Below, piece by piece: positions 26,851-34,055 of a stretch of 64,000 nt of DNA. This DNA is from an uncultured Paracoccaceae bacterium. GTDB taxonomy: Bacteria > Pseudomonadota > Alphaproteobacteria > Rhodobacterales > Rhodobacteraceae. Every line of letters starts with the position of its first letter. Position 1 is the stretch's first letter. The notes below the pieces were generated by a model. That model was not told the DNA's origin. It worked only from the letters and a program-made list of their open reading frames with translations, and ran no database searches. The position numbers were made by a program, and so were the translations under genes. The stretch spans positions 558,001-622,000 of the forward strand of contig CANMQO010000001.1 of assembly GCA_947500055.1 (NCBI GenBank). The letters run 5' to 3'.

Positions 26851-27333
26851 ATGAGCAGCACTTCAGGTAAACTGATCGCCGGACGACGCGCCGGGGTACT
26901 GGCCCTTGTGCTTGGTTTGGCCTGCGCATGCACGCCGATCAATCGTTATCATGGATATGTACCGTCTGATTCCGAATTGTCGTCGGTGCAGGTTGGCCTG
27001 ACCACACGCGATTCTGTGGTATCCAGCTTTGGTCCGCCTACGTCGAAAGGCGTGTTGCAGAATGACGCCTATTACTATGTTTCCAGCCAGTTTCGTCATG
27101 CCGGGGCCCTTGCCCCAAAGGAAGTTGACCGTCAGGTGCTGGCGATCAGTTTCACCCCATCGGGTGTCGTCAGCAATGTCGAGCGCTTCACATTGGAGAA
27201 TGGCAGGGTGGTCACGCTTGACCGTCGTGTGACCGATGATGGCATCAACGACGTCACCGTGTTGAGCCAGCTTCTGGGCAGTTTGGGGCGGATCGATGCA
27301 GGCGCGTTGCTGGGTGAGCGGGAGCCGTTCTAG
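26851..27333 (+). CDS. bamE: Outer membrane assembly lipoprotein BamE
   Basis: 160 residues. The N-terminus has a signal peptide ending LACAC, giving two candidate lipid-attachment cysteines. The SmpA/OmlA fold follows: YVPSDSELSSVQVGLTTRDSVVSSFG, then YYYVSS. BamE is a lipoprotein of the BAM complex that inserts outer membrane beta-barrels. The ATG at 26851 is the last before the signal peptide; the open frame upstream overlaps the divergent DUF177 gene and is a shadow. Confidence 0.9.
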   Translation: MSSTSGKLIAGRRAGVLALVLGLACACTPINRYHGYVPSDSELSSVQVGLTTRDSVVSSFGPPTSKGVLQNDAYYYVSSQFRHAGALAPKEVDRQVLAISFTPSGVVSNVERFTLENGRVVTLDRRVTDDGINDVTVLSQLLGSLGRIDAGALLGEREPF

Positions 27334-27347
27334 CAACGTTCGGTGGC

Positions 27348-27378
27348 GGGTGCGTGCGCACGCAACACCCCGGTTTTT
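27348..27378 (+). terminator. Rho-independent terminator of bamE
   Basis: A GC-rich hairpin built around the palindrome TGCGTGCGCACGCA (27351-27364), flanked by GGG and CCC, is followed by five T residues (27374-27378). It lies 15 bases after the bamE stop. Confidence 0.65.
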
Positions 27379-27847
27379 GCTGATTCTGCGAATCATTCGT
27401 TAACATTGGCGTTCTGGCCGATTTGACCGGTCTGCAACGCGTCGGCGATGCGTCGGCAAAACGTCGGACCCCATTGTGCAGATTTCGCCCATTAATGCAG
27501 CGTGCGGTGCGAGTATGAACGCGCTGTTCATATTTTCGACCGCTGAGCCGGGGCCTCGCGCAACTTCACGTCGCTCGGCGAGAGTGTCTGAACCGTACCA
27601 AACCCCTGTGTCGGGCGGTCTTGGACCGAAGATCGGGCCTTTCTCATCCGATGGCTGGTGTGCGGGACGAAGCGCCAATTCGCTGCGGCTGTGCCAAAGG
27701 TCTACTTCAGTGTCACCGGCCAAATCTAATCGTTTCTGATACACTTTTGCAGGTCGCTTTGGATCAGCAGCTTAACTGCCGCAAACAAGAACTCGGCAGC
27801 GCTTACAAGTCGCGAAAAATGCAGAAACGCCCCCGGCCTTTCAGGCC
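27379..27847. other. Gene-poor stretch
   Basis: After the bamE terminator about 470 bases have no convincing gene. Reading frames on both strands (for example 27400-27744 minus) have biased composition and no recognisable motif. The stretch looks like decayed DNA at an insertion point, together with the two small membrane-protein genes that follow. Confidence 0.4.
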
Positions 27848-28048
27848 TCAGGTGTTTCGCTTTGCGAGCTCTTCTTTGATCTCATTGAGAAGACTTTCTT
27901 CCGTGGGTCCAATCGGTTCTTCCGGAGGTGGGTCGTCTCCGTTTTCGATGTGACGAACTACAGATTTCTTAGCCAGAAAGAGGACAAACAAACCTATCAA
28001 TGCAAAGGCTAAGGCTCCTGCAGGAATTATCATGTTTTCCCAAGTCAT
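27848..28048 (-). CDS. Small single-pass membrane protein, 66 aa
   Basis: 66 residues from MTWENMIIPAGALAF. One membrane segment (about 6-27), then a charged cytoplasmic tail with PPPEEPIGPTEES and a Lys/Glu-rich end. It lies 4 bases downstream of another small membrane-protein gene, suggesting an operon. The DNA is more AT-rich than its surroundings, hinting at transfer. No family recognised. Confidence 0.55.
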   Translation of the reverse strand: MTWENMIIPAGALAFALIGLFVLFLAKKSVVRHIENGDDPPPEEPIGPTEESLLNEIKEELAKRNT

Positions 28049-28052
28049 ACGA

Positions 28053-28280
28053 TCACTCTTCCATCTGCATCCAAAGTACCATGTGGGCAATGAGGTGTAG
28101 AAGTACGGCTGCGCCGAACCAGCCCAATTGTACCTCTAAACTGTCGACGGCGGGCTTCAGGATGGCCAAGGCTGTGATACCCAAAGCCAGTGCATTGAGT
28201 GTATTTGAGAATAGTTTCAAAGTCTCGTTAATCAGTGCCAACGGCTTCTTCTTTCCGTCAACAAAAAGAGTTTGCCACAT
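28053..28280 (-). CDS. Small two-helix membrane protein, 75 aa
   Basis: 75 residues from the ATG (MWQTLFVDGKKKPLA); a GTG start at 28343 would add 21 residues, and neither start has a strong ribosome site. Two hydrophobic segments (about 27-42 and 50-68) are separated by a short polar loop. Probably cotranscribed with the next small gene. No family recognised. Confidence 0.5.
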   Translation of the reverse strand: MWQTLFVDGKKKPLALINETLKLFSNTLNALALGITALAILKPAVDSLEVQLGWFGAAVLLHLIAHMVLWMQMEE

Positions 28281-28475
28281 TACAGTCCCGCTTAGTTTTT
28301 CTCGTCGAGTAAGAAGATACATACTATCGGAGCAAAATGCCACTCAATGGCCAAGCATGTAGCATCAGGCCCCTTAGTCTTGGCTACTTCGTTCGCCCGA
28401 AAACGGACATTGATTGAACCAGCACCATCCGTCACTCTGGGCTCATTCCAGACCTTCGTCGAGCGCGTCCATCAG

Positions 28476-28510
28476 CCCCGATGCGTCAGTTTGCGAGGTG
28501 AGCGTCGGGG
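28476..28510. terminator. 9-bp hairpin after the decarboxylase-family gene
   Basis: Arms CCCCGATGC (28476-28484) and GCGTCGGGG (28502-28510, one G-T pair) form a stem with a 17-base loop 16 bases beyond the stop of the leftward gene at 28527. On the plus strand three T follow; on the gene's own strand there is no T tract. Probable but weak terminator. The rest of 28281-28526 shows no gene. Confidence 0.35.
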
Positions 28511-28526
28511 TTTCTGGCGGTCCACT

Positions 28527-28976
28527 TTAGGCGTCGATGGGGTGGGGTGTTCGGAAGCCGACGGCAAGCCGGTTCCAGATGTTGATCGCCCCGATTGCAA
28601 CGCTGAGTTTCACGATCTCATCATCGCTGAAATGAGCGCGCATCGCGTCATAGTCGCCGTCGGTCGCGCCGTTTGTACTGATATTGGTCAGCGCCTCGGT
28701 CCAGCCGAGCAGGGCGCGTTCGCGGTCGTCGAAAACGCCCGCCTCTCGCCAGACGCTGACGAGGGCGATCCATTGTTCGCTGAGCCCGTCCTTGCGCGCC
28801 TCTTTGGTGTGCATATCGACGCAATAGGCACAGCCGTTGATTTGTGACGCCCGCAGTTTCAACAGGTGGATCAGCCGATGGTCCAGCCCGGATTCCGCAC
28901 TGACATATTGCTCCAGCTGTCTGACGGCTTCGAACGCGTCCGGTGCGGTTTTGATGTAGTCGAGGCGCGGGGTCAT
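28527..28976 (-). CDS. Carboxymuconolactone decarboxylase-family (AhpD-like) protein
   Basis: 149 residues. The CxxC redox motif is in GCAYCVDMHTKEAR, the AhpD-core signature of alkylhydroperoxidase-like proteins, so peroxidase or oxidoreductase activity is more likely than true decarboxylation. It follows an Rrf2 regulator gene on the same strand (12-base gap); Rrf2/AhpD-like pairs are common and usually respond to redox or NO stress. Confidence 0.82.
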   Translation of the reverse strand: MTPRLDYIKTAPDAFEAVRQLEQYVSAESGLDHRLIHLLKLRASQINGCAYCVDMHTKEARKDGLSEQWIALVSVWREAGVFDDRERALLGWTEALTNISTNGATDGDYDAMRAHFSDDEIVKLSVAIGAINIWNRLAVGFRTPHPIDA

Positions 28977-28988
28977 TGGTCTGTCCTT

Positions 28989-29498
28989 TCAGCGTGTGTT
29001 GGTTTTGGTTTGGCGCATGTGTTGATCGAAAAAGGCGCAGCCCCGGGCGGCGATGGATCCGTCATCATCTGCCATCAATTCGCGCATCAGATCGGCGATG
29101 CTGACCGCGGCCAGTTCCCGACGGTAGGCCCGTTCGGCGCGCAGCATGGCGGCGTTGATCTGACAGGGGGCGGCGAAACTTTCCTTGGGCATTGGGTCAT
29201 ATCCCTGTTGCCGGATTTCCTTGCAACGGAAGGCGGGCTCGGCCCCTTCGACAGCCAGAACGATGTCGAGAAGGGTGATTTTTGCGGGCGTCCGGCCCAG
29301 TTCATAACCGCCTTTTGGCCCCGATGTGGTCTTGACGATCCCGGCACCGGAAAGGGCTTGCAGATGCTTGAGCAGGTAGCTGGTGGAGACCCCGTGGAAC
29401 CCTGCCAAGGCCTGCGCTGACAGCAGCCCGCCAGGTGGTAATCCGGCGAGCAAGGTGACTGCGTGGATCGCCTGTTCAACGCCATCGCCGAGTTTCAT
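28989..29498 (-). CDS. Rrf2-family transcriptional regulator
   Basis: 169 residues. N-terminal winged helix (AQALAGFHGVSTSYLLKHLQAL, then GPKGGYELGR), followed by the region where Fe-S-binding members carry three cysteines. Here only two remain in that loop (FRCKEIRQQG and AAPCQI), so Fe-S ligation is uncertain. It likely controls itself and the downstream AhpD-like gene through the operator at 29518-29538. Confidence 0.85.
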   Translation of the reverse strand: MKLGDGVEQAIHAVTLLAGLPPGGLLSAQALAGFHGVSTSYLLKHLQALSGAGIVKTTSGPKGGYELGRTPAKITLLDIVLAVEGAEPAFRCKEIRQQGYDPMPKESFAAPCQINAAMLRAERAYRRELAAVSIADLMRELMADDDGSIAARGCAFFDQHMRQTKTNTR

Positions 29499-29517
29499 TC
29501 CTGCCTCCTGATCGAAT

Positions 29518-29538
29518 CGTGGATAAAATATATCCGCG
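29518..29538. promoter_or_regulatory. Probable Rrf2 operator
   Basis: A dyad GGATA-N5-TATCC (29521-29535) inside CG...CG flanks lies 20 bases upstream of the Rrf2 start. The GGATA/TATCC half sites match those I recall for Rrf2-type autoregulators. A second imperfect dyad TGGAT-TG-ATCCA is at 29561-29572. Confidence 0.6.
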
Positions 29539-29624
29539 ATTATTGCAAGGTCAAGCTGAATGGATTGATCCAGTATTGAACCATTCCTTTCGCTGTCCTA
29601 ATGTGGCCGTGCCCCGATAGGGGG

Positions 29625-29766
29625 CGTTCTCAGGGCGGGGTGGAATTCCCCACCGGCGGTATGGGTCAATGGCCCGAGCCCGCGAGCGCCTTTGGCTTTG
29701 CCAAAGGGTCAAGCAGATCAGGTGCGATGCCTGAGCCGACGGTCATAGTCCGGATGAAAGAGAGCG
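29625..29766 (+). ncRNA. FMN riboswitch (RFN element)
   Basis: The P1 stem pairs CGTTCTC (29625-29631) with GAGAGCG (29760-29766). Between them are the conserved RFN blocks AGGGCGGGGTGGAATTCCCC, ACCGGCGGTA, CAGGTGCGATGCCTGA-like and GCCGACGGTCATAGTCCGGATG-like segments. The aptamer binds flavin mononucleotide and lies 79 bases upstream of the riboflavin-transporter-like gene. Confidence 0.95.
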
Positions 29767-29794
29767 GTGCAAATAGCGGGCTTTGGCCTGCTAT

Positions 29795-29839
29795 CTGTCC
29801 TGTTTTGCCTTGGGTCATGCGCAAGACAAGAAAGGACAG
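29795..29839 (+). promoter_or_regulatory. Hairpin that sequesters the ribosome site
   Basis: CTGTCCT (29795-29801) pairs with AGGACAG (29833-29839), and the stem continues inward (TTTTG with CAAGA, CCTTG with CAAG). The 3' arm contains the AAAGGA Shine-Dalgarno of the next gene. This is the expected expression platform of a translation-controlling FMN riboswitch. A smaller 8-bp hairpin (29774-29793) lies between it and the aptamer. Confidence 0.7.
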
Positions 29840-29844
29840 ATGCG

Positions 29845-30702
29845 ATGATCCAGACGGAAAAAAGAAGTGGGGCACTGATGGGCCCTTTGTGTTTTGTCAC
29901 CGCCGGGGCGCTTTTTGCGGGCGCCAATACAGCGGTGCAGGGGGCGGGCATGCATTATGGCGTGCCGTCGCCGACCATTGCCTTTTGGCAATATGCGATT
30001 GCTTTGGCGGTAGTGATTCCATCGGTCTGGCATGCGTCATGGCGCACCGGCCAGTTGGGGTGGCATGTGCTGCGCGTTGTGCTGGCCGCCATTGGTGTGC
30101 AGCTATGGGTCGCCGGGCTGTCGATTGTGCCGATCTGGCAGGCGGTGGCGCTGATACTGACCTCACCTTTGTTTGTCAGTCTTGGGGCGGCAGTATTTTT
30201 AGGTGAGGTGCTGACCCGTACCCGGATTTGGGCGGTTCTGTTGGGCGCATTCGGTGGCGCATTGATCCTGGCACCGTGGGAGGACGCATTTGCCTGGAGC
30301 GCCCTTTTGCCGGTGGGTGCTGCGGCGTTCTGGGCGGCATCGTCATTGGTGGCGAAGCGCCTGACCCGCACCGAGGCTGCATCAACCCTGACCTTGTATC
30401 TTCTGGTGCTGCTGGTGCCTGTGAACGGGATGGCCGCATTGGGCGCGGGGTTTGCTGTGGCCGGGGATGCGTTGTGGTTGATCACCTTGTCGGGTCTTTT
30501 GATCGCGGGCGCGCAATACCTGTTGGTGCGCGCCTATGCGGTGGCTGATGCCGCATATTTGCAGCCCTTCGACCATCTGAAATTGCCGTTGAATGTGGGG
30601 CTGGGCCTTTTTTTCTTTGGCTTTGCACCACCGGGATTGATGTGGGTGGGCGCGGGCGTGATCATTGCCGCGAGTGCATGGATGATGCGTGAGGAAGCGT
30701 GA
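29845..30702 (+). CDS. ribN: DMT-superfamily transporter, RibN-type riboflavin importer
   Basis: 285 residues with ten hydrophobic segments in two EamA repeats (about 10-135 and 145-280). The protein family alone is broad (drug/metabolite transporters). The riboflavin assignment rests on the FMN riboswitch in its leader; RibN of Rhizobium is a DMT protein under the same control. ATG at 29845 follows the AAAGGA site by 8 bases. It converges on hemN with two bases between stops. Confidence 0.8.
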   Translation: MIQTEKRSGALMGPLCFVTAGALFAGANTAVQGAGMHYGVPSPTIAFWQYAIALAVVIPSVWHASWRTGQLGWHVLRVVLAAIGVQLWVAGLSIVPIWQAVALILTSPLFVSLGAAVFLGEVLTRTRIWAVLLGAFGGALILAPWEDAFAWSALLPVGAAAFWAASSLVAKRLTRTEAASTLTLYLLVLLVPVNGMAALGAGFAVAGDALWLITLSGLLIAGAQYLLVRAYAVADAAYLQPFDHLKLPLNVGLGLFFFGFAPPGLMWVGAGVIIAASAWMMREEA

Positions 30703-30704
30703 CC

Positions 30705-32057
30705 CTAGGATGCTTGCGAGTATTGTGCGGTGATGTTGCTGAACCTGTCATAGCGTTGCGCAATCAACCGGGTAAGGGGGCGCCCTTGCGGGGTGATATG
30801 GATGGTCTGGCCTTGCTGGACCACCAGCCCCTCGTAATCCTGCAGCACTGCATTGTGGATCGGCGTCAGATCGCCGGCCTGTGGGTGGTGCGCTGCAAGC
30901 TGGTCCAGATCGATGGCAAAACGGCACATCAGCATATTGATCGCCGCTGCATGTAACAGATCGTCACTGGTCAGGGCATAACCACGATGCCCGGCCAGCT
31001 GACCGGCAGCGATCCGTTCCTTGTAGGCGGCTGTGGCAGGGGCGTTCTGCACATAGCCTTGCGCAAATTGTGAGATGGAGGAGGCGCCGATGCCAATGAG
31101 GGCTGGGCATGTGTCATCGGTGTAGCCCTGAAAGTTGCGCCGCAGGTGGCCGGTTTGCTGTGCCCGGCTGAGGCTATCACCCGGTTTGGCGAAATGGTCG
31201 ATCCCGATTGCGGTGTACCCGTCGCTGGTGAAGGCCTGGGCCGCCAATTGCGCCAGATGATAGCGCGCCTCGTCATTGGGCAGCGCGTCTTCGGGGATCA
31301 GTTTCTGCCGTTTGGAGAATGTCGGCACATGGGCGTAGCCGAACAGCGCGATCCGGTCGGGGTCGAGTGCGCGCACGTGGTTGATTGTACTGGTGAGTTT
31401 TTCCAGGGTCTGATGCGGCAGCCCATAAACCAGATCGGCGTTCAGCGAGGTGATCCCGGCGGCGCGCAACTGGCTGACGCAGGTTTGTGTGGCCTGAAAG
31501 CTTTGTTCGCGCCCGATAGCGGCTTGCACATCGGGGGCAAAATCCTGAATGCCGATGCTGGCGCGGGTCATGCCGGATGCTGCCAATGCGTCGATCTTTG
31601 CCGCGTCGACCAAGGTCGGGTCAATCTCGACCGAGAAGCTGAAATCGGGGGCAGGCGGGATAATTGCCTTGATGGCGTCGCTGAGTTTACGGATCATGTC
31701 TGGCGTCAGGATCGTGGGTGTCCCGCCGCCCCAGTGCAATTGCCCCATGCGGATGCCTGCCGGGAGGGTCGATTTCAGCAATTGCAACTCGTCCAGCAAG
31801 CTGTCGAGATAGCTTTCAACCGGTTTGAGGGTTGATGTCCCCTGCGTCCGGCAGGCGCAGAACCAGCAGAGCCGTTCGCAAAACGGGATGTGCACATAGA
31901 CAGAGACCGGCGTTGCCGGGTCGAGTTTGCCCAGACATTCCATTTGGAAGCCCACCCCGGCTTGCGCGTTGAACGCGGTGGCGGGGGGGTAGCTGGTGTA
32001 GCGGGGCACGCGGGCGTCAAAAAGGCCGAGCCGGCGGAGTTGGGCGATGTTTTCCAT
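30705..32057 (-). CDS. hemN: Oxygen-independent coproporphyrinogen III oxidase
   Basis: About 450 residues from MENIAQLRRLGLFDARVP. Radical SAM cysteines are C60, C64 and C67 (PFCERLCWFCACR), and the HemN-type start RVPRYTSYPPA is present. The enzyme makes protoporphyrinogen for haem and bacteriochlorophyll without oxygen. Starts further upstream (32075, 32105) are in frame but overlap the FNR-type site. It is read alone from that promoter region. Confidence 0.92.
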   Translation of the reverse strand: MENIAQLRRLGLFDARVPRYTSYPPATAFNAQAGVGFQMECLGKLDPATPVSVYVHIPFCERLCWFCACRTQGTSTLKPVESYLDSLLDELQLLKSTLPAGIRMGQLHWGGGTPTILTPDMIRKLSDAIKAIIPPAPDFSFSVEIDPTLVDAAKIDALAASGMTRASIGIQDFAPDVQAAIGREQSFQATQTCVSQLRAAGITSLNADLVYGLPHQTLEKLTSTINHVRALDPDRIALFGYAHVPTFSKRQKLIPEDALPNDEARYHLAQLAAQAFTSDGYTAIGIDHFAKPGDSLSRAQQTGHLRRNFQGYTDDTCPALIGIGASSISQFAQGYVQNAPATAAYKERIAAGQLAGHRGYALTSDDLLHAAAINMLMCRFAIDLDQLAAHHPQAGDLTPIHNAVLQDYEGLVVQQGQTIHITPQGRPLTRLIAQRYDRFSNITAQYSQAS

Positions 32058-32091
32058 GTGCCTGTTCTGGAGCATCCCGATGCGCCGGTCT

Positions 32092-32105
32092 TTGCGCCAG
32101 ATCAA
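32092..32105 (-). promoter_or_regulatory. Probable FnrL-binding site
   Basis: On the hemN strand the sequence is TTGATCTGGCGCAA, against the FNR/FnrL consensus TTGAT-N4-ATCAA (8 of 10 positions). Its centre is 41.5 bases before the chosen hemN start codon. FnrL is the known anaerobic activator of hemN-type genes in Rhodobacter. Confidence 0.55.
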
Positions 32106-32112
32106 GCTGTTG

Positions 32113-32142
32113 CTGTTGGGCGGGGTGATTTCCGCCCAACAG
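32113..32142 (-). terminator. 11-bp hairpin after the solute-binding protein gene
   Basis: Arms CTGTTGGGCGG (32113-32123) and its complement (32132-32142) enclose an 8-base loop. It lies 7 bases beyond the stop of the binding-protein gene and upstream of hemN, separating the two transcripts. There is no long T tract. Confidence 0.55.
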
Positions 32143-32149
32143 CGTTGAT

Positions 32150-33190
32150 TTAGAAACCGGCTTTGATCAGCTCAAAGGTTTCGGCCTGCCGTTCGCGTGC
32201 TTCATTGCTCATCGGCAATTGTGCGAGGACAGGCACGTCGATGACGCCCAGACCTGCCGCTTCAAGGTCTTCGCTGGTCACCTCGGATGTCAGGGCCGCC
32301 TGATTTGAAGATCCATAACCCGCGTCCAACAGCGGAACCACCGAGGATTCGGCGAGCATGGCGTTGATGTAATCATAGGCCTTTTCTTCGCTGCCCTGAC
32401 CCTCGGCCAGTTTCACATAGCCGCAAAGCCAGAGTGATGAACCTTCTGCCGCTTCGCGTTGGAACCCGATTGGGCGGCCTTCTGCAACCATTGTGGGATA
32501 GGTTTCGTTCCACGCCCAGCTGACCAGGATTTCACCTGACGACAGCAGTTGCGACAACTCGGCCGGATCGGTCCAATAGGTGCGCAGATTGGGGTGCACC
32601 TCGCGCAGCCAGTTTGAGGCTGCTTCGAATTCGGCGTCGCTGGCATTGGTCCAGTTATCCACGCCCGTCGCCAGATAGGCCAGCGCATATGCATCGTCCA
32701 CATTGTCAGGCAGGGTCAGCCGGCCAGCATATTTGGGGTTCTTGAACACATCGAGGCTGGCCACATCTTCAGCAGGGACTTCCTCGGGGTTGTAGGCGAT
32801 GGCGGTTGAGCCGAAATCGACCGGGATAAAATATGCCCCCCCGTCACCGATTTCGGTGCCGGTCAGGTTACTGTCCAGATCGCCATAGGCGGGCAGTTTG
32901 GCAGTGTCCCAAGGCACGATAATTCCGCTATCGGTCCATTTGCTAACCGAACCCGCACAGATATGGGCCACGTCGGCCTTGAAACCCGCGCGAATCTTCT
33001 GGAATGCTTCGTCCTCGTCCCCGAAGAAGGCGAATGTGGGGCTGTCGCCGTGTTTTTCGGAATAGCCCACATGGAAATCCGGGTTTTCGAAGCCCGGATA
33101 ATCAAAGACGAGCAGATCGGCATCCTGTGCCACGGCGCCCGTGCAGATTGCAGCAAGTGAGGCGGCGCCCCAAAGCAGTGAAAGTTTCAT
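32150..33190 (-). CDS. PotD/PotF-like ABC transporter solute-binding protein, orphan
   Basis: 346 residues with a signal peptide (MKLSLLWGAASLAAICTGAVAQ). The mature chain has the PotD-type binding-protein fold (FQKIRAGFKADVAHICAGSVSKW, then VPWDTAKLPAYGD). Polyamines or similar amines are the usual ligands. No permease or ATPase gene accompanies it; the gene sits between the GntR regulator gene (59 bases upstream, same strand) and hemN. Ligand is unknown; its position next to a DMSP operon is only suggestive. Confidence 0.8.
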   Translation of the reverse strand: MKLSLLWGAASLAAICTGAVAQDADLLVFDYPGFENPDFHVGYSEKHGDSPTFAFFGDEDEAFQKIRAGFKADVAHICAGSVSKWTDSGIIVPWDTAKLPAYGDLDSNLTGTEIGDGGAYFIPVDFGSTAIAYNPEEVPAEDVASLDVFKNPKYAGRLTLPDNVDDAYALAYLATGVDNWTNASDAEFEAASNWLREVHPNLRTYWTDPAELSQLLSSGEILVSWAWNETYPTMVAEGRPIGFQREAAEGSSLWLCGYVKLAEGQGSEEKAYDYINAMLAESSVVPLLDAGYGSSNQAALTSEVTSEDLEAAGLGVIDVPVLAQLPMSNEARERQAETFELIKAGF

Positions 33191-33249
33191 TGTCGTTCTC
33201 CCGATTGGTCAGGGCCGAAATTATGGCGTGCTGCCGGTTGCGGCAAGAG

Positions 33250-33990
33250 TCATTCGGCGCCTTTGCGCATGTTTCGACGGGCGATCACATTCCGGGCAAG
33301 CTCTTGCGTGTAATTGGCCAGGGCGGCGAGATGTTTATCCGCATTGGCCGCATCCTGTTCGGTGATTGCGTCGGCGATATCCCCGTGCAGGCCGATGATC
33401 ATTTCGCGCGACCGGGCAGTGAAAGTGATCATATTCATCAGCGGTTGCATCGCCTCGACCGCGCCCGCCAGCTGGTAGGACAGCACCGGGTTGCCAGCCG
33501 CATCAACAAGTGCGCGGTGAAAGGCAACGTCGGAAGCGCAGAAAGCTTCATCCGTGAGGCCGGGCTGTTCCTGCCGGTGGATTTCTGCCCGCATGGTGGC
33601 CAGATGATCGGCACTGCGCCGTGCGGCAGAGAGCGGCGCGCAGGCCCGCTCGAGCGCGTAGCGCGCCTCGCATGCTGTGGCGAAGCTGACATCGTTCATC
33701 GACAGGAGTAGAGTGGATGTTGTGATCTGTTGCCCGTAGGCGTCTTCGAACCGCAGCCGGTTCACAAAGGCCCCGCCTGTGGCCCCGCGTTGCGTGCGGA
33801 TCAGCGATTGCGCCGCCAGCCGTTTGAGCGCCTCGCGCACGGTGGGGCGGGAGACGCTGAACTGATCGGCCAGTTCCGCCTCTGACGGGAGCCGTTCATC
33901 AACAGGCAGCGCGCCGGAAATAATCGCGTCGCGGATCGCCTTGGCGATTTGCTGGGACAGGTCAGCGGGGGTGGTTGGATCAATTTTCAT
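33250..33990 (-). CDS. GntR/FadR-family regulator with FCD domain
   Basis: 246 residues. N-terminal winged helix (LPSEAELADQFSVSRPTVREALKRLAAQ), then the helical FCD ligand-binding domain (about 90-230), with His residues that in this family hold a metal near the effector. It is divergent from the DUF2182-...-dmdA-acuI gene string. In Ruegeria a GntR-type regulator (DmdR) controls dmdA-acuI, so the same role is plausible here, but that is inference from position. Confidence 0.82.
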   Translation of the reverse strand: MKIDPTTPADLSQQIAKAIRDAIISGALPVDERLPSEAELADQFSVSRPTVREALKRLAAQSLIRTQRGATGGAFVNRLRFEDAYGQQITTSTLLLSMNDVSFATACEARYALERACAPLSAARRSADHLATMRAEIHRQEQPGLTDEAFCASDVAFHRALVDAAGNPVLSYQLAGAVEAMQPLMNMITFTARSREMIIGLHGDIADAITEQDAANADKHLAALANYTQELARNVIARRNMRKGAE

Positions 33991-33991
33991 T

Positions 33992-34015
33992 TGTCAGACA
34001 ATTAAACGTCTGACA
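33992..34015. promoter_or_regulatory. 8-bp inverted repeat, probable GntR operator
   Basis: TGTCAGAC and GTCTGACA (33992-33999 and 34008-34015) are separated by 8 bases, forming a perfect dyad. It begins one base upstream of the GntR gene's start codon and lies 40 bases before the divergent DUF2182 gene. A possible -35 (TTGTCA) and -10 (TATGAT, spacing long) of the rightward promoter overlap it. Confidence 0.6.
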
Positions 34016-34055
34016 TATGATTGCGCAAGTCCTGAGTCGCACCGGAGGAGCCTTC

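Noticed and set aside
27400-27744. Minus-strand reading frame of 114 residues in the bamE downstream region
   Set aside because: No start with a ribosome site, no recognisable domain and an unlikely composition; treated as non-coding.
28347-28847. Plus-strand reading frame of 166 residues
   Set aside because: It runs antisense to the AhpD-like gene, which has a clear CxxC motif and a regulator partner; the plus frame has no motif.
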